DNA from: Metallyticus violacea
Taxonomy: Eukaryota; Arthropoda; Insecta; Mantodea; Metallyticidae
Direction of reading: 5' to 3'
Assembly (NCBI GenBank): GCA_030762175.1
Contig: CM060842.1
Coordinates: forward strand, 65,464,001-65,528,000
DNA: 64,000 bases
Each line of letters starts with the position of its first letter. Within the stretch, counting starts at the first letter, position 1. The position numbers and the translations under genes are program-made. The notes under the pieces are model-generated. The model was not told the DNA's origin. It made no database searches and was given only the letters and a program-made list of their open reading frames with translations. Shown in pieces: positions 35,263 to 46,886 of the stretch.

Positions 35263-36626
35263 TAGCTTGAATGTGCATTAAGATTTCGGATTTAACTCTT
35301 TATTTTATGTAGTGATGATTTAATTAGTATAATGAAATGTTGAGTATGTGATTAATTTACTTGATAAGTTTGATATAAAGACTTAGGGAATTTATTGCTC
35401 GCCTGTTTAATAAAAACATTTTCTTGTTTAATTTGGGAAATTTGACCTGTTCACTGAAGTATTGAAAAGCCGCATATTCTTTAATGGATTTTTATCATCA
35501 AATTGGTGTTTAATTTTTTCTTTTCTTTATGTTTCTTTATGTAATGTTTGATTCGTTTTACGTTTAGCTGAAACGAATCGTAGTCCTTTCAATTATCTTA
35601 TTCTTAATAATAGCAACAACTTTTATAGGATATGTCCTACCATGACAGATTTGTATTGCTGCTTTAAAACTGCCGCTAAAGATTCGCAATATTTTCTATT
35701 TCGTAAGCAACGTATTCAGAACATGCCAGAACTTTTTAAAAAATTTTCAGAGCTTTCGTTTCCTAAACTCCCAGTCTGCATAACTATCTATGTAACTTAA
35801 ATTTAACATTAATTTAGATACTGGGAGGAAAGTTTAAAACCAAGGTTGATTAAATTGTTGGTTTCATTCTCTCAACCATAGTCATCCTCACCCCCACCCT
35901 CATTTCAAGTGGTATCCCTATTTTTGATGCTTAAATTTTATAGAGAATGCAATTGCAAATACATATTTTGTTATCGTTGCCTGGCAACCCAAGCTGTTAT
36001 TGTTGTTTGAAATTGGACAGAATAAAACTGTAAAAACAGCTGAGAATTTAATGTAAAGGTTGTGTTTTAGTAATAAACTGTTTAACAATTGCTTATAACC
36101 TACAACAAAGAATAGAACGTAAAATAATTAGTCAGGAGTTTCGACAAAGGCTGTAGAAATATTGCTGTAATATTCATAATTGTAATTTTATCCTATAACT
36201 TAATGAATGTTTAACTCTGCCTAAACTCAAAAAATAACAATCCTCAAAGTTGCCAGGCAACGACTGAAAAAGCCAGATGTGATAATTTTAAATTCAAGCA
36301 TCAAAAGGTAAGGGTGTCATTTGAAGTGTTAAAGTGAGGGTGGCTGAGGATGAATGGTGAAAACTACAATTTAATGAACATTGATTTTAAACTTAGCCCC
36401 ATATATCAAATTTGACGTGTGTTTCTTTAATACATTTCCGCTAAATAGATTTTTACACTGGCAAGTTTTGAAATGAAAGCCTTGTATGAAATCTTCTACA
36501 CAAGTTAATTAAAGTGTCATAACTTATTATCAGTAAAATAAAAAACCATTTCCTAATCAACTAAACCCAATAGGTTTATTTTTGCGGAATATTGTACGTT
36601 TATCAAAAGTTAATCTGTTCTTCATT
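35263..36626. other. no recognisable feature
   Basis: AT-rich. No coding or repeat family recognised. Confidence 0.45.
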
Positions 36627-36636
36627 GTAATGGTAT

Positions 36637-36937
36637 CGGTCCTAATGGTGTGGTGGTACTCACACTTGCTTCCTAAACCCAAGATGGCGAGTTTAAGCCC
36701 GGCCAGGACCAATGAAAATTTTCTGGCGTAAAAATCCTGAGTATGGCTTCCTTCGGAAAGGAAGTAAAGCCGTGAGTCCCTTGTCGAAGGTTTACGGCAT
36801 GTAAAAGAACTGCGAGCCTGAAAAAAGAGGCCTCTGAGCAAAATTTATCGGACGTTTCACGCCCTGAATAGAATGGATCGCTGTTGACCTGAGGTGTTAA
36901 AGAGCGTCCGTAAATAAACCAAATTAAAAAAAAAACC
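36637..36937 (+). mobile_element. SINE-A, full-length, diverged
   Basis: Begins CGGTCCTAATGGTGTGGTGG and carries a mutated box B (GAGTTTAAGCCCGG). The family body and a CCAAATTAAAAAA tail follow. Flanks GTAATGGTAT (36627-36636) and GTAATGATAT (36938-36947) are a target duplication with one mismatch. Head mutations suggest it is older than the copies at 14.4 and 55.9 kb. Confidence 0.92.
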
Positions 36938-36947
36938 GTAATGATAT

Positions 36948-38029
36948 TAAAATTAGTATTTCTTATATCTTCATTAATCTCTGCCTGGTTGGTGTAGATG
37001 GCTTTCGTCGCACTTGTAAACATTTCTATTGCTCTTTAAAATTACAATAGGCGTTCCATCATAAGAAATATACTGTTTAAATAAATTGAACACTCTATTC
37101 AATAATTGTATGCATTGTTTTACATTGCTATTGTTATTTTGTTCTAAAATAGTTGCCAACTTCGCAGGGTTTTAAATTTCCTTTGGCTATGCGCTCGTGA
37201 ATTTGATATAATGAAAAGTTCTTGTGACGATACCAACATTCTTCATTAACGCAAAATATATCTTAGGTAATTACCTCAATTGTGCTCTTGCTTCGCTCGA
37301 TTTAAATATTAAAAACCTGTCCCCAACCCCACTCGTGCGTATTAAGCTCAGTAGATTGCCTCTCTTTTCTCATTAAGTCCCCAGTGATTTGGCTGCTGAA
37401 CTTTTCTTATATATTTAACTGAATACTTTGAATTATTTTAGTAAATTAATGCGTAATCCGTATCAGCAATGAAGCAAACTACTCAACTCGTGCTATTTTT
37501 CTAATAAAATTCTGAGATCTTTCGTGTAATGTCGCTAACAGTGTATTTCATTTTGTACATAAATAGCGGTGGCATTCCATTGCAACACATAGCAAGTTAC
37601 CTGCAGGCTCCACTTTACTTTGTATTACGTTGGTTGTGATGAGGTCCACTAATTCAACACTTGGACGCACGCCAAAGAGCAGAGAATATGATCACACTTT
37701 GGTACTTGAAGGGCAAACACAGGATTCTGTATCCTTCTGTGATGCCGAGCAAAGCCCAAGAGAAAGGGAAGTTTCCTTCTAGCAGGATTGAAAAGTGTGT
37801 GTTACCTACGTTTAGGTGACAAGTCAGTTTTTAATCTATTACATTGTAAACTGAATAACGTTCAGTCATTAATGCGTTTAAGGAACTCCATAAAGAAAAG
37901 ATTTGTCTAAGAGAGCAATAAACTACAAGGGCTCCAAAATTATACTTCAGTATTAAAAAACTTAACTTGATATAGGACTTCCAGGAGAGTCCTCCGTTCC
38001 GGAGTTGCATAAATTATAGTTAATTTTCC
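36948..38029. other. no recognisable feature
   Basis: AT-rich spacer between a SINE-A and a SINE-B. Nothing identified. Confidence 0.45.
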
Positions 38030-38042
38030 CCGGTGTTTTCCA

Positions 38043-38328
38043 CCGCCACGGGTGGCCGAGATCGTTAAATCGCGGACTCGTGAGCGGGAGGTCTGGGGTT
38101 CGAATCCCGCCAAGACCGTCCTCCCTGACTGAGGTTTTTTCCAGGTTTTCCTCAGTCCTCATAAATAGCAAATGCCGGAGAGGTACCCTAAACTTAGGCC
38201 TGGAACGTTTCCTCCCTTAAAATTAAAAATACATCCTTTTCCATATATCATTTCATGTATCACCACCAGTGTCCATCGCCTGTGGTGCCTCTGTAGCAAA
38301 AACGGGCGTTAAACACAGTTCATTCATT
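38043..38328 (+). mobile_element. SINE-B, full-length with perfect target duplication
   Basis: The head CCGCCACGGGTGGCCGAG resembles the 5' half of a Leu/Ser-type tRNA. The sequence ACTCGTGAGCGGGAGGTC follows, then box B GGGTTCGAATCCC. The body has CTGACTGAGGTTTTTTCC and AAATGCCGGAGAGG; the end has ACGGGCGTTAAACACAG and TTCATTCATT. It is flanked by the 13-bp repeat CCGGTGTTTTCCA (38030-38042 and 38329-38341). The minus-strand open frame reading GGIRTPDLPLTS is a SINE by-product. Confidence 0.95.
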
Positions 38329-38649
38329 CCGGTGTTTTCCAACGCATTTTCTTAAATTAAGCTCCGTATTTACATACCTGCAACTTACCAATTTTCGCAA
38401 ATGAAGTACCCCTAATTACTTTCGCGTGTCTGCCAATTACGGATTCGCTTTAAATAATTCATAAAATAACACATGTTCATGTTGCTTCTAAGCAGTGTAA
38501 TTTACGTCCATGCCCCAATAGTTTTAAAAGCATATTACGTTGCATTTTCAACTGAGTTCGTACAGTATAATGACATTTGACAGCGCATTCCAATTAAAAT
38601 CCAATATCCGCGACATTTATGACTTTCATAAACTACGCCATGCTACAGT

Positions 38650-38686
38650 TGTGAAGTTAGTCAGTTCGAATCCTACCATCCACGTG

Positions 38687-38748
<62 letters not shown>

Positions 38749-38760
38749 ACACACACACAC
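38650..38760 (+). repeat. (TC)n(AC)n microsatellite behind a tRNA-like T-arm
   Basis: CAGTTCGAATCCTACC (box B-like) at about 38662 is followed by a (CT)n run from 38689 to 38744 and (CA)n to 38760. The head may be a SINE remnant that seeded the microsatellite. The microsatellite itself is certain. Confidence 0.8.
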
Positions 38761-41369
38761 GGTTGCCATTTTATAAATGCGAAGCTTCAACCCTATTTTA
38801 TGTTTGCAAGTAAACGTGTTGTTGGCTTAGAGTCTGCGCCCTGTTCTAAATCTCCGTGATTAAAAACTAATAAAGACAGTGTTCCATTCTCAAGAAGCTA
38901 TAATTGGATATTTTACTGGCAAAAATGTCATTGCATTGCAAGGAAGTTTTATCTTCATTTAAAATACGACCCACGTCGGCATGGCGACACATTAAACTAG
39001 CAAACAGACTATTTCGATATGTGCGTAACTTTCATTTAATTTCTTCTTTTCTTTATATAGTTTATTACATATTTTACATAGCGATTTTTATAATCTTAAC
39101 TAGTACTGTGAAGAAAACGAAGTCAGCGCTAATTAAACTGTTGATAGCCCTCACTTATTTTTAACGTGTTGGAGGATTTTAAAGAAAAATCTATCGAGTG
39201 AACCTCGGAGCGAATCAATTTGATTTCTTGTCATTATTGAAATACACGCTCAATTCCGAATACAGAGAAATAAACTTACGGTTGTGAAAATGGCAGTCTT
39301 TAACCTCATGTTTTCATTACAAGTTTATGGGAAAGGTATATCTAAACACAGGATTACTGTATGTCTCCATTAGGACATAACAATAATTTTTAATATTTTA
39401 GGTGCTATAAAACCCATTACATTTACAACAAAAAAGACTGTAGCTTTATTGGGTTTAGGAGATATTTCTATTTCTGTACAGCTATTTATTACCCAATTGC
39501 CAAGTGTCTTTAGCAGTGAAAACTAATAAATAATAAAAAAAAAATAGTAGAATATCCTTTAGTTATTTAGGAAGAAGAACATAAAGCCAGTGCTAATAGT
39601 CAAAAAACGATGTGTTTTTCTCCTTTAGTGAAGTTGAACCGAACCTATGCCCACTATTATATTAAGCCATACGTTCAAAGTTTTCTTCCCATCAATACTC
39701 CTGGGAATGGTATAGCTACAGTATGATTATCCGAGGCTCTTGCTGCTCTTTAACTTTTTCCGTAATTAATCGTGAAAACCATGCTAAAAGTAATTGTGTG
39801 CACTTTAATATTAATATTGTTTAAGGCTACTGCATAATGGGTAAACTCGGAAAGCACGTACAACCAACACACGATATTTCTGCACTCAGCATACGTCACA
39901 AAGCCAGAGGTGGCATCTATGCCACCTGCTATGATGACATTGACCTTTTGGAACACTGCAGCAATATCATGTAAACTAAACTGCACAATCCCATTTGTAT
40001 GGATGCCTATTACCTTAAAATTGCTAATTACATTAACTAAAGACGGTATTAAAGCAAATTGTTACCACGTATGTACTTTTCTCGCTCAAGCACAAAACTA
40101 ATGTTTGCATATAAATGAAACCTGTTGCATAAGGACGTGGACAGTCGGATATTTTAGCTCTTTCATTGAACGCCTTTCTCTTTCTCACAATAACGGGCTC
40201 CAAGTGCCGGTGCGCGAGATCTACAAGTACCCCCCCCCCCCTTTTTGGCCATTCTAATACCGAAGTTTGTTTTTACTTCTATAATATACCTATAGTATTA
40301 GAGCATACTTTTTAACTACACTAGATGATAATTTAATTACTCGTCTGTTCACCCATAGTCTGAAAATGTACTTTTAGGTTTTTACAGGATACCAAACTTA
40401 AAAAAAAAAAAAAAAAGTGCTAGAATGCATATATGACTGGGTGGCGCTATAACATTGTTCCAAAGAGACAAATGGTGCAGGCATTTCTTGGCCGGTTATA
40501 AAAATCGTCTTTGTAAGGCAGTGAACAAGAACATGCGTTTCTTCATATGTTCCACTGCGGAGCAAAAGGTTTAGGCAGTATACGGCATTGTCAATAACCT
40601 TTGAAAGAAGCCATTTTCATTATATCCAGCCATACGGAAATGCACGACCATAAAATGATAAGAGTTGAATGTGGGTACAAAGTTCTTTCCTTCGGTTATA
40701 TAAGATCAAAATTGGACATTTATTATACATCATGTATTCATCTCGACAAAGAGTGCTGAACAGTAAAATCAATTTGTATTTATTTTTATAAAGGTCATTT
40801 TACCCACTTTTTCACCCTCACAATACACTGAATATAAGTGCACTTAAGTGGTTACGATTAATGCAGCAATAATAGAAGTGTTTTCACAGCCTGCTAGACA
40901 AATGCAAACAACACTACGGCTACGTGATATCATGGCCGTCCAACTAGTACAGCATCATAATGGGTTTATATGGACGGCTCAGAAGCCAATCAGTGTTAAG
41001 TCATCAACTGAAGGAAGAGATGCAATAGGGGCTTTTTTTATTAAATGTCTTGTTTCAAAATTTCATTAAGATTTAAAATTTAATCAATCTGATATATTTG
41101 TGTGTTATGTCTGAAGTAATTTAATGAGCGCTAAGTGTTAACTATTAAATGCAACTATTACAACAAGAACATAAAGCATTGAATTATTGATTTTGTCTAA
41201 ATCTAGGTCTATTAATAAGAACAGTCCTCACAGTGATCACACCCACTTCTGTGCTGGATCCCCTGTCCTGGTAGCTCGAGTTTTCGGGTTATTGCTGGTA
41301 AAGCTTGAAAGAGAACGATATCAACAATGATACACTGGTGGCATGTATGGCAACAAGTCTAACTTGTAT
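38761..41369. other. no gene recognised
   Basis: Holds a 20-bp palindrome at 39908-39927, a 12-C run at 40230-40241 and an A run near 40402. The unassigned 78-codon minus frame at 39750-39986 does not match any family I can name. Confidence 0.45.
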
Positions 41370-41397
41370 TCTTTCTTTCTTTCTTTCTTTCTTTCTT
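41370..41397. repeat. (TTTC)n microsatellite
   Basis: Seven TTTC units. Confidence 0.95.
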
Positions 41398-41989
41398 GAT
41401 TTCACAGTCCTAAACGTGTATAGATTCTTCAGATATTGAAGAGAGTTGTGCAGATTTTCCTTTCCTGCCTGTTTCATAATGTTGATCACATCAAATTCGT
41501 AATCTGCAGTGAAACTTTAAAGAATATCTTAAAAGGTTCGCCTTTGAAGTTTCTGAACCATCGGATTTTCAATCAGTTTACTGGATGTCCCTCAGAAATG
41601 ACCTTACTGCTTGTCATATCCTTTGTTAGAGGCTTTGTATACTGATTGTGTTCCTTCCAGGTTAATGTTTACTTTTTGCCCTTTTCACAATGTTGAGTAA
41701 ATCATGTTCAAATAAAAAATTATGCTTTTTAGTCCTTGAATTCAATAATTGCAAAATCTGCTTCGTCTGACAAGTATATGTCGTCCAAAATAAGAACGTT
41801 AGGTATAGTTATCGCATAAATTGTATCATTATCAAGGTTAAACAAACGAAAGTCTATTTTAATGTTTCTGCAGAGCCTTCATTTGGACGCTGGCCGGTTT
41901 AACGGGATTTACCGGCCCTGTTTCTAACCGGTTGTTTCCCCTCTCCCGGAATGTTGATGCGAAGTCTTTGTGCTGTACACGAGTTGAAC
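41398..41989. other. no recognisable feature
   Basis: A 69-codon plus-strand frame (41436-41645) is unassigned. A short GC-rich patch lies at 41885-41950. Confidence 0.4.
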
Positions 41990-42560
41990 GTTGTGTTTCA
42001 GTGTTTTAGTACTGTTATAGTGCCAAAAAGCCTTATACTTTAGCACACAATCATGGATGATCCCCATGTGACAACTCATGTATAGAAGTGAGACCGCGAT
42101 TTATAGACAAATTCCTTGCTGTACATGCGCCTCGCAGAGAAACGGTTCGTAATTTTGTGAACAGATTTAAGGAAACAGAATCTGTTCTTGATAAGAAACC
42201 GGAAATGAAATGCCGTGTTCTCACGAGGAAAAATTCGATGACAGAGCAGAAAAGTGAGAACGAAGTCCAAAGAAATATCTGAGAAAGATTGCACAGGAAT
42301 CAGAATTTCGCAAACCTCGACTTGGAATTCCACTAAACTTTTAAAAGAAAAGCCAATAAAATAAATACAGTTCAGAAATTGAAACGCGCGATAATGTATA
42401 AGGTTAATTTCTGCAATTGGGCATTAGATAATGCTAACGTTCGCTCTATTGATCCGTGTTTTTTTTTTTTTCCGGACGAAGCATAGTTTTATTTACATGA
42501 CCATGTAGCTACACAAAACAATAGATACTGGAATACAACGATCTTATACACGAATTGCAA
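41990..42560 (+). pseudogene. Tc1/mariner-superfamily transposase relic, DUF4817-like
   Basis: Starts near ATGGATGATCCCCATGTGAC (42052). A shifted frame gives FLAVHAPRRETVRNFVNRFK, SVLDKKPEMKCRVLT and EQKSENEVQRNI, a helix-turn-helix region of the kind seen in DUF4817-type transposases. After a decayed stretch, FPDEAWFYLHDHVATQNNRYW-like sequence at 42472-42530 corresponds to the first catalytic Asp block (usually F-S-D-E-A-W-F-H-L). A 13-T run sits directly in that motif. The rest of the catalytic domain is not traceable and no terminal repeats were found. Confidence 0.55.
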
Positions 42561-44440
42561 TTGTATGACCAAAAAAGTTGTAGAAATATATGCTCTTAAA
42601 TTTAAGGGGCTATAATATCCGGCGTGCTTCCTGGTGCCAAGCAAATACTCGTTAAGCCGCCAAGCGTCCAAACGAGGGCTCTGTACTTGCCCTGAGCAAC
42701 TATCTTCATCCTTATTTTTTAAACTTTGATATTTATTCAGCTCGCTTGTATTCATCACTGTGGAGATACTAATGCAATAGCTGACTGCAAAAACACCTGA
42801 ATCATAAATATATGGGTCCTAACATCACAGCACACAAATTTCCTGACATACTGGAATGTCCATTGAAATTTGATGTTTTTTTTTAAACATTTAAATATAT
42901 TTAAAGAAGCATTCATATATATTTGCTGGTCTCTTCTGCTTAAAAGTTACACTTGACTTACTTAAATATTCTTCTAAAGAAATGTATCGTAAGGAATCGA
43001 CAAGTGCAATATCTTAAAATTAAGTATTTACTGATTGGCTTCTAAACCGTTCATATATTGAGAATCAATGTTAAATTGCTTTATAAGTTAACACTGGGGA
43101 AGGAAAGTGTTTGGTGTCTTTTTAATTCGTTAGGCAAAAGCTATTTTATTTCTGTCTTTTCTGAGATTACAAGTTTCCGGTTTTACATTTCTACGGTGTA
43201 TTGCTCTGTTTCAAACCTAATTTCTTTTTCCATTACAAAGCCTTTTACATGTCATTCAGTTTCTTATTAACACCTCATCACTAAATAATCACCAGATATT
43301 ATTCAGGATGAGAACGCTGTATTCTCCCACGAGTATACCTTTCCACTACCGTTGCCTCCAGGCTGTTCCATTAGCTAGTGGAAGTGATGACCTCGCATCC
43401 TACGCAGGATCCGGCATTAAAGGTCAAAAGCTAATAAAGGTATTCATAAATATCGACCTATCGACCGGCTGCCATATTCCATAGGCGATTAATTATAAGG
43501 CGAGGATTTCTGATCGTACCAGAGCTGTGCTGCGTGAAAAGACCTTAGGGCATATTCGCAATATGCAACTACAACTATTCTCCTATATGAGCTGCAGCAA
43601 ATGCAACTTTAATGACAGTTCACTCGTTCTTTTCAGAAGATGTGACGCGCGCGCGCACAACAATTTCCTTCCTTTAATTTTTTTAAATTATTGTTTATTT
43701 TCTGCGTAGTTATCTTAAAAGTTCAACTGAGCCAAGAAGATCCACTGATCGAATGAAATAACACGCACCGCGAACTTCACTCTTAAATAAAAGAGAGAGG
43801 GGAGAGAAAAAAAAAACTATACGGAGCAGTTATCATTAATTACTGACGTCACAGAGTATAAATGTACTGACAAGAGAATGAAATAGTTCGCTCTATTAAA
43901 CGGAGTTTGTGTGAGATTATACACTTGAACAATCAAAATACTGTGGTCAGATATGAACCTTCCTTTAAGACATAAGCGAATGTATTTTCAACGCTTTTGT
44001 TAAGAATAATGAATTTTTTCCTCTCCTAGGCGCTTAGAATTTCTTTTTCCTCACAGTCAAAAGTTTTCTAGTTGCTCAAGGTGACAGCAATTTTTCCTCA
44101 CAATTTTCGATTTTTCTCTCATAACGAATGCTTATAGTGTAAAGAACGTCTCCGCCAATTTTTATGGCCTTAAGCCTCTTTAAACAGCTATTGTTGCCGC
44201 TATTTTTAAAATATTGCATGCCCTGTTGGGCATTTCTTGCTGAGTGATGCAGCACTTTGCTAATTTGATTGCACTTGGTAGGCAGGTCTCCTTAGATGTC
44301 AGATTGGGTCGGTGTAGCCTTCCAAACTTATTTCCCATTACTGTTCAAGAAACGTCACTTCTAAACTGTATAATTTTGCAAGCCAAGGGGTTAACAAATA
44401 TAGTATAGAATGCTATAATAAGTAATCTAGGAGACGTAAA
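42561..44440. other. no gene recognised
   Basis: AT-rich. A (GC)n-like GCGCGCGCGC run occurs near 43647, and a TATAAAT motif near 43857 has no gene behind it. Confidence 0.4.
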
Positions 44441-44444
44441 TACA

Positions 44445-44540
44445 CAGCTGGCCATTAAAATTGCAACGCCCACAAGATACGTATTAAACCGACCTACGGT
44501 TTCTGCAAAGAAGGAAGAACGTTCCTACAAGGTTTTGAAT
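44445..44540. mobile_element. solo terminal-repeat fragment of a Tc1-like element
   Basis: ACAGCTGGCCATTAAAATTG followed by CAACGCC has the form of insect Tc1-like terminal repeats that begin with TGGCCATTAAAATTG. No partner repeat or transposase lies nearby. Confidence 0.45.
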
Positions 44541-45187
44541 ATGAGTTACACCACTGATGAGTTATATTTTAGGTCTATAATTTCAAAATAACTTATCCGC
44601 GGTTTTTTTTTTTTTTTCCTTACACTCAAATGCTACTCTCCTTGCAGACATTATTCTAGGTGCGTGACATTTGTTTGGACTTGTTGTTCAAATATATTAA
44701 CTAACAAGATTTTGTTCATACCCCATTTATTTTAAATATTTCTTTTATACTAACAGTATAAATAATTTTCATTAATTCTTTAGTTCACAGACAGAAAAAC
44801 TAGATAGTACGTTTTGTTTCTGAGAATGTGATGACTATGTGGACAAATCTTCAAAGTTTCTGAAAGTTTATAGGAGAAACCGTGATTTAAGAGTAATTAA
44901 CGAATTAAAATTTAAACATAAAAAGTATTAATAATTTATACATTTATGGCAAATGAAATTAAATTTGCTACCAACAAAATTTACATACAACATTATTATT
45001 GTATAACTTTTCAGAGACCTAGTTTGATTAGTTTAAGAAACTGAAAGTTCATTCCCGTGTCTCCTTAGCGATTCAAATCAAATGTTTATTTTAATAGTGT
45101 CAATATATTCGATGAATATCCAATAAGTTGGTTCAAGGAAACAGAAAGCCAAAATTATCCATGGATTTTACTGTTAATGGGTTCACA
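44541..45187. other. no recognisable feature
   Basis: AT-rich, with a 16-T run near 44605. Confidence 0.45.

Positions 45188-45245
<58 letters not shown>
45188..45245. repeat. (ATT)n microsatellite
   Basis: About 19 ATT units. Confidence 0.95.
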
Positions 45246-45246
<1 letters not shown>

Positions 45247-45566
45247 TCTGATAAATACTACAATATTTACCAACTGGTGAGCGTCAGTTCAATTCCTGGT
45301 TAACGTAATTAGCTCGGTTGATGTTCTTACCGCAGAAATGAACCTTATGATATTCCATGCTGACTGCCAAGGTTTAATGGAATTGTGAATACGCATTTAC
45401 ATCGTCGACATAAGACATTCTACCTCTGTTCCGAGTCCTATAGAGATCAGATGCACCTCACTGGTGAAACTCCATTGCAATGTGGTTAGCCACCACTATG
45501 ATATAACACAATAAAAATGGACATCAAATTTTACTCAAGCTCTTGACAAACTCGTTAACACCTGAT

Positions 45567-45820
45567 TTTTTCGGTTCGATCCCAGGCAGAATCGATGGAA
45601 TTTTTCGGGAGTAAAAATCCTAAGTATGGCTTTCTTCGGAAGGGAAATGAAGCCGTTAGTCCCATATCGTACATTTACGGTGTATGTAGGTGTAAAGAAC
45701 CTCAAGCCTGAAAGAAGAGACATTTGAGCAAAGTTTATCGGTCGTTTCATGCCCTGAATTGAATGGGATGCTGATGACCTGAGATGCTAAAGAGCGTCCG
45801 TAAATAAACCAAATCAACAT
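45567..45820 (+). mobile_element. SINE-A, 5'-truncated
   Basis: Begins within the T-arm (CGGTTCGATCCCAGGCAG), so the acceptor, D and anticodon arms are missing. The body is intact to CGTAAATAAACCAAATCAACAT. Flanking repeats CACCTGAT (45559-45566 and 45821-45828) mark the insertion. Five T's precede the SINE start. Confidence 0.88.
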
Positions 45821-46179
45821 CACCTGATCCGTTGCCATCAAGGCAGGATTGAAAATGCACTTTAATTATTAAATTCCAACTCTTCAAAATTTACTAACAA
45901 AAGTTCCAAGCTGTTGGCTCGGGAAAGAATTCCACGCTTGTTATTCGTTGTAGATTTTTAGATAAATTTAATTATTTGAGAAATAATTCAATTCATAAGC
46001 AGTGCAAAAATATAATCATTCTTTGGAGCATATGAAAATCGCCCCAGAGCACCCGGGACGCTAGCCCTTTATTTTCATGAGAATTATTATCGATGTAAAG
46101 GAGTTTAGTTAAAGAGTTCTGCTTGAAAACTGTTTCAAAGGTTTTACATGTCTTAACGTGGTTGAGTGCTATCTGGTAC

Positions 46180-46450
46180 GCCCACTCGGAAATTGGTTTC
46201 CGCCGGTACACGCTTGCCAGCTCTGCAAAGCGCGGACTCCGTCATGAGACTCCGCAAAACCGGAACTGACAAAACAAGTCAGTGTACATGCACACGTACT
46301 CTTGAGTGCAAAACGCATGCGCACGGTATGGACCTAGTTTCCTCAAAGTTACTTATTTCGGAAGCGAGAGGCACGCTTGGCTCCATGCAGTTGTATTTCA
46401 GCGACTAAGGCTGGCAGCTGCGATTCCAAATCCTTCCGAGGGGAAGTTGC
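46180..46450. promoter_or_regulatory. CpG-enriched patch with an NRF1-type site
   Basis: A GC/CpG-rich stretch containing ACGCATGCGCA (46313-46323), a match to the palindromic NRF-1/Erect-wing binding consensus, and several other CG-containing words. The 80-codon plus frame inside is unassigned. It could be a promoter or chance composition. Confidence 0.25.
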
Positions 46451-46764
46451 CATTCATCGATTACATTGTTTTTTCTTAACTACTGTCAATGGGAATTATT
46501 ATAGCAACTAATTTTATATCCTTCCAGAAAAAACATAGCAGAAATTGTGGAAAGCTTTCGGATTTGCAACTGCAGTTTGCATTGGTATTTTTAAATATAT
46601 TTAATCCATTTCAGAAAGATTGTCAGTTTCGTGTGCGTTCAGTTATTCTTTTTTCAAAAATTTCTTTAAAAAATAACATTTTTAATTTAACTGTGTGTTA
46701 AACTGCCATATAAAACATATACACCTATACTCTAGATAAACTAAGAGGTCCATTGCCAAACTAT

Positions 46765-46792
46765 TTAAAAAAAAAAAAAAAAAAAAAAAAAC
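46765..46792. repeat. poly(A) tract
   Basis: A run of about 27 A's followed by CACCC. No SINE body or retrotransposed gene is recognisable upstream. Confidence 0.9.
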
Positions 46793-46832
46793 ACCCACTA
46801 TATTTACCCCTCCTATATTTTTAAAACTATTT

Positions 46833-46886
46833 GCTTAAATATATAGCTTACAAAATATATAGCTTAAATATATAGCTTACAAACAT
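46833..46886. repeat. two-copy short tandem repeat, period 29 bp
   Basis: GCTTAAATATATAGCTTACA occurs at 46833 and again at 46862. Confidence 0.9.

Noticed and set aside
38043..38110. A true tRNA-Leu/Ser gene
   Set aside because: Same reasoning: it is continuous with the SINE-B body and a 13-bp duplication brackets the whole.
39750..39986. Minus-strand frame (DIAAVFQKVNVIIAGG...) considered as a Tc1 helix-turn-helix
   Set aside because: Only a loose resemblance; no catalytic block, no terminal repeats and no continuation.
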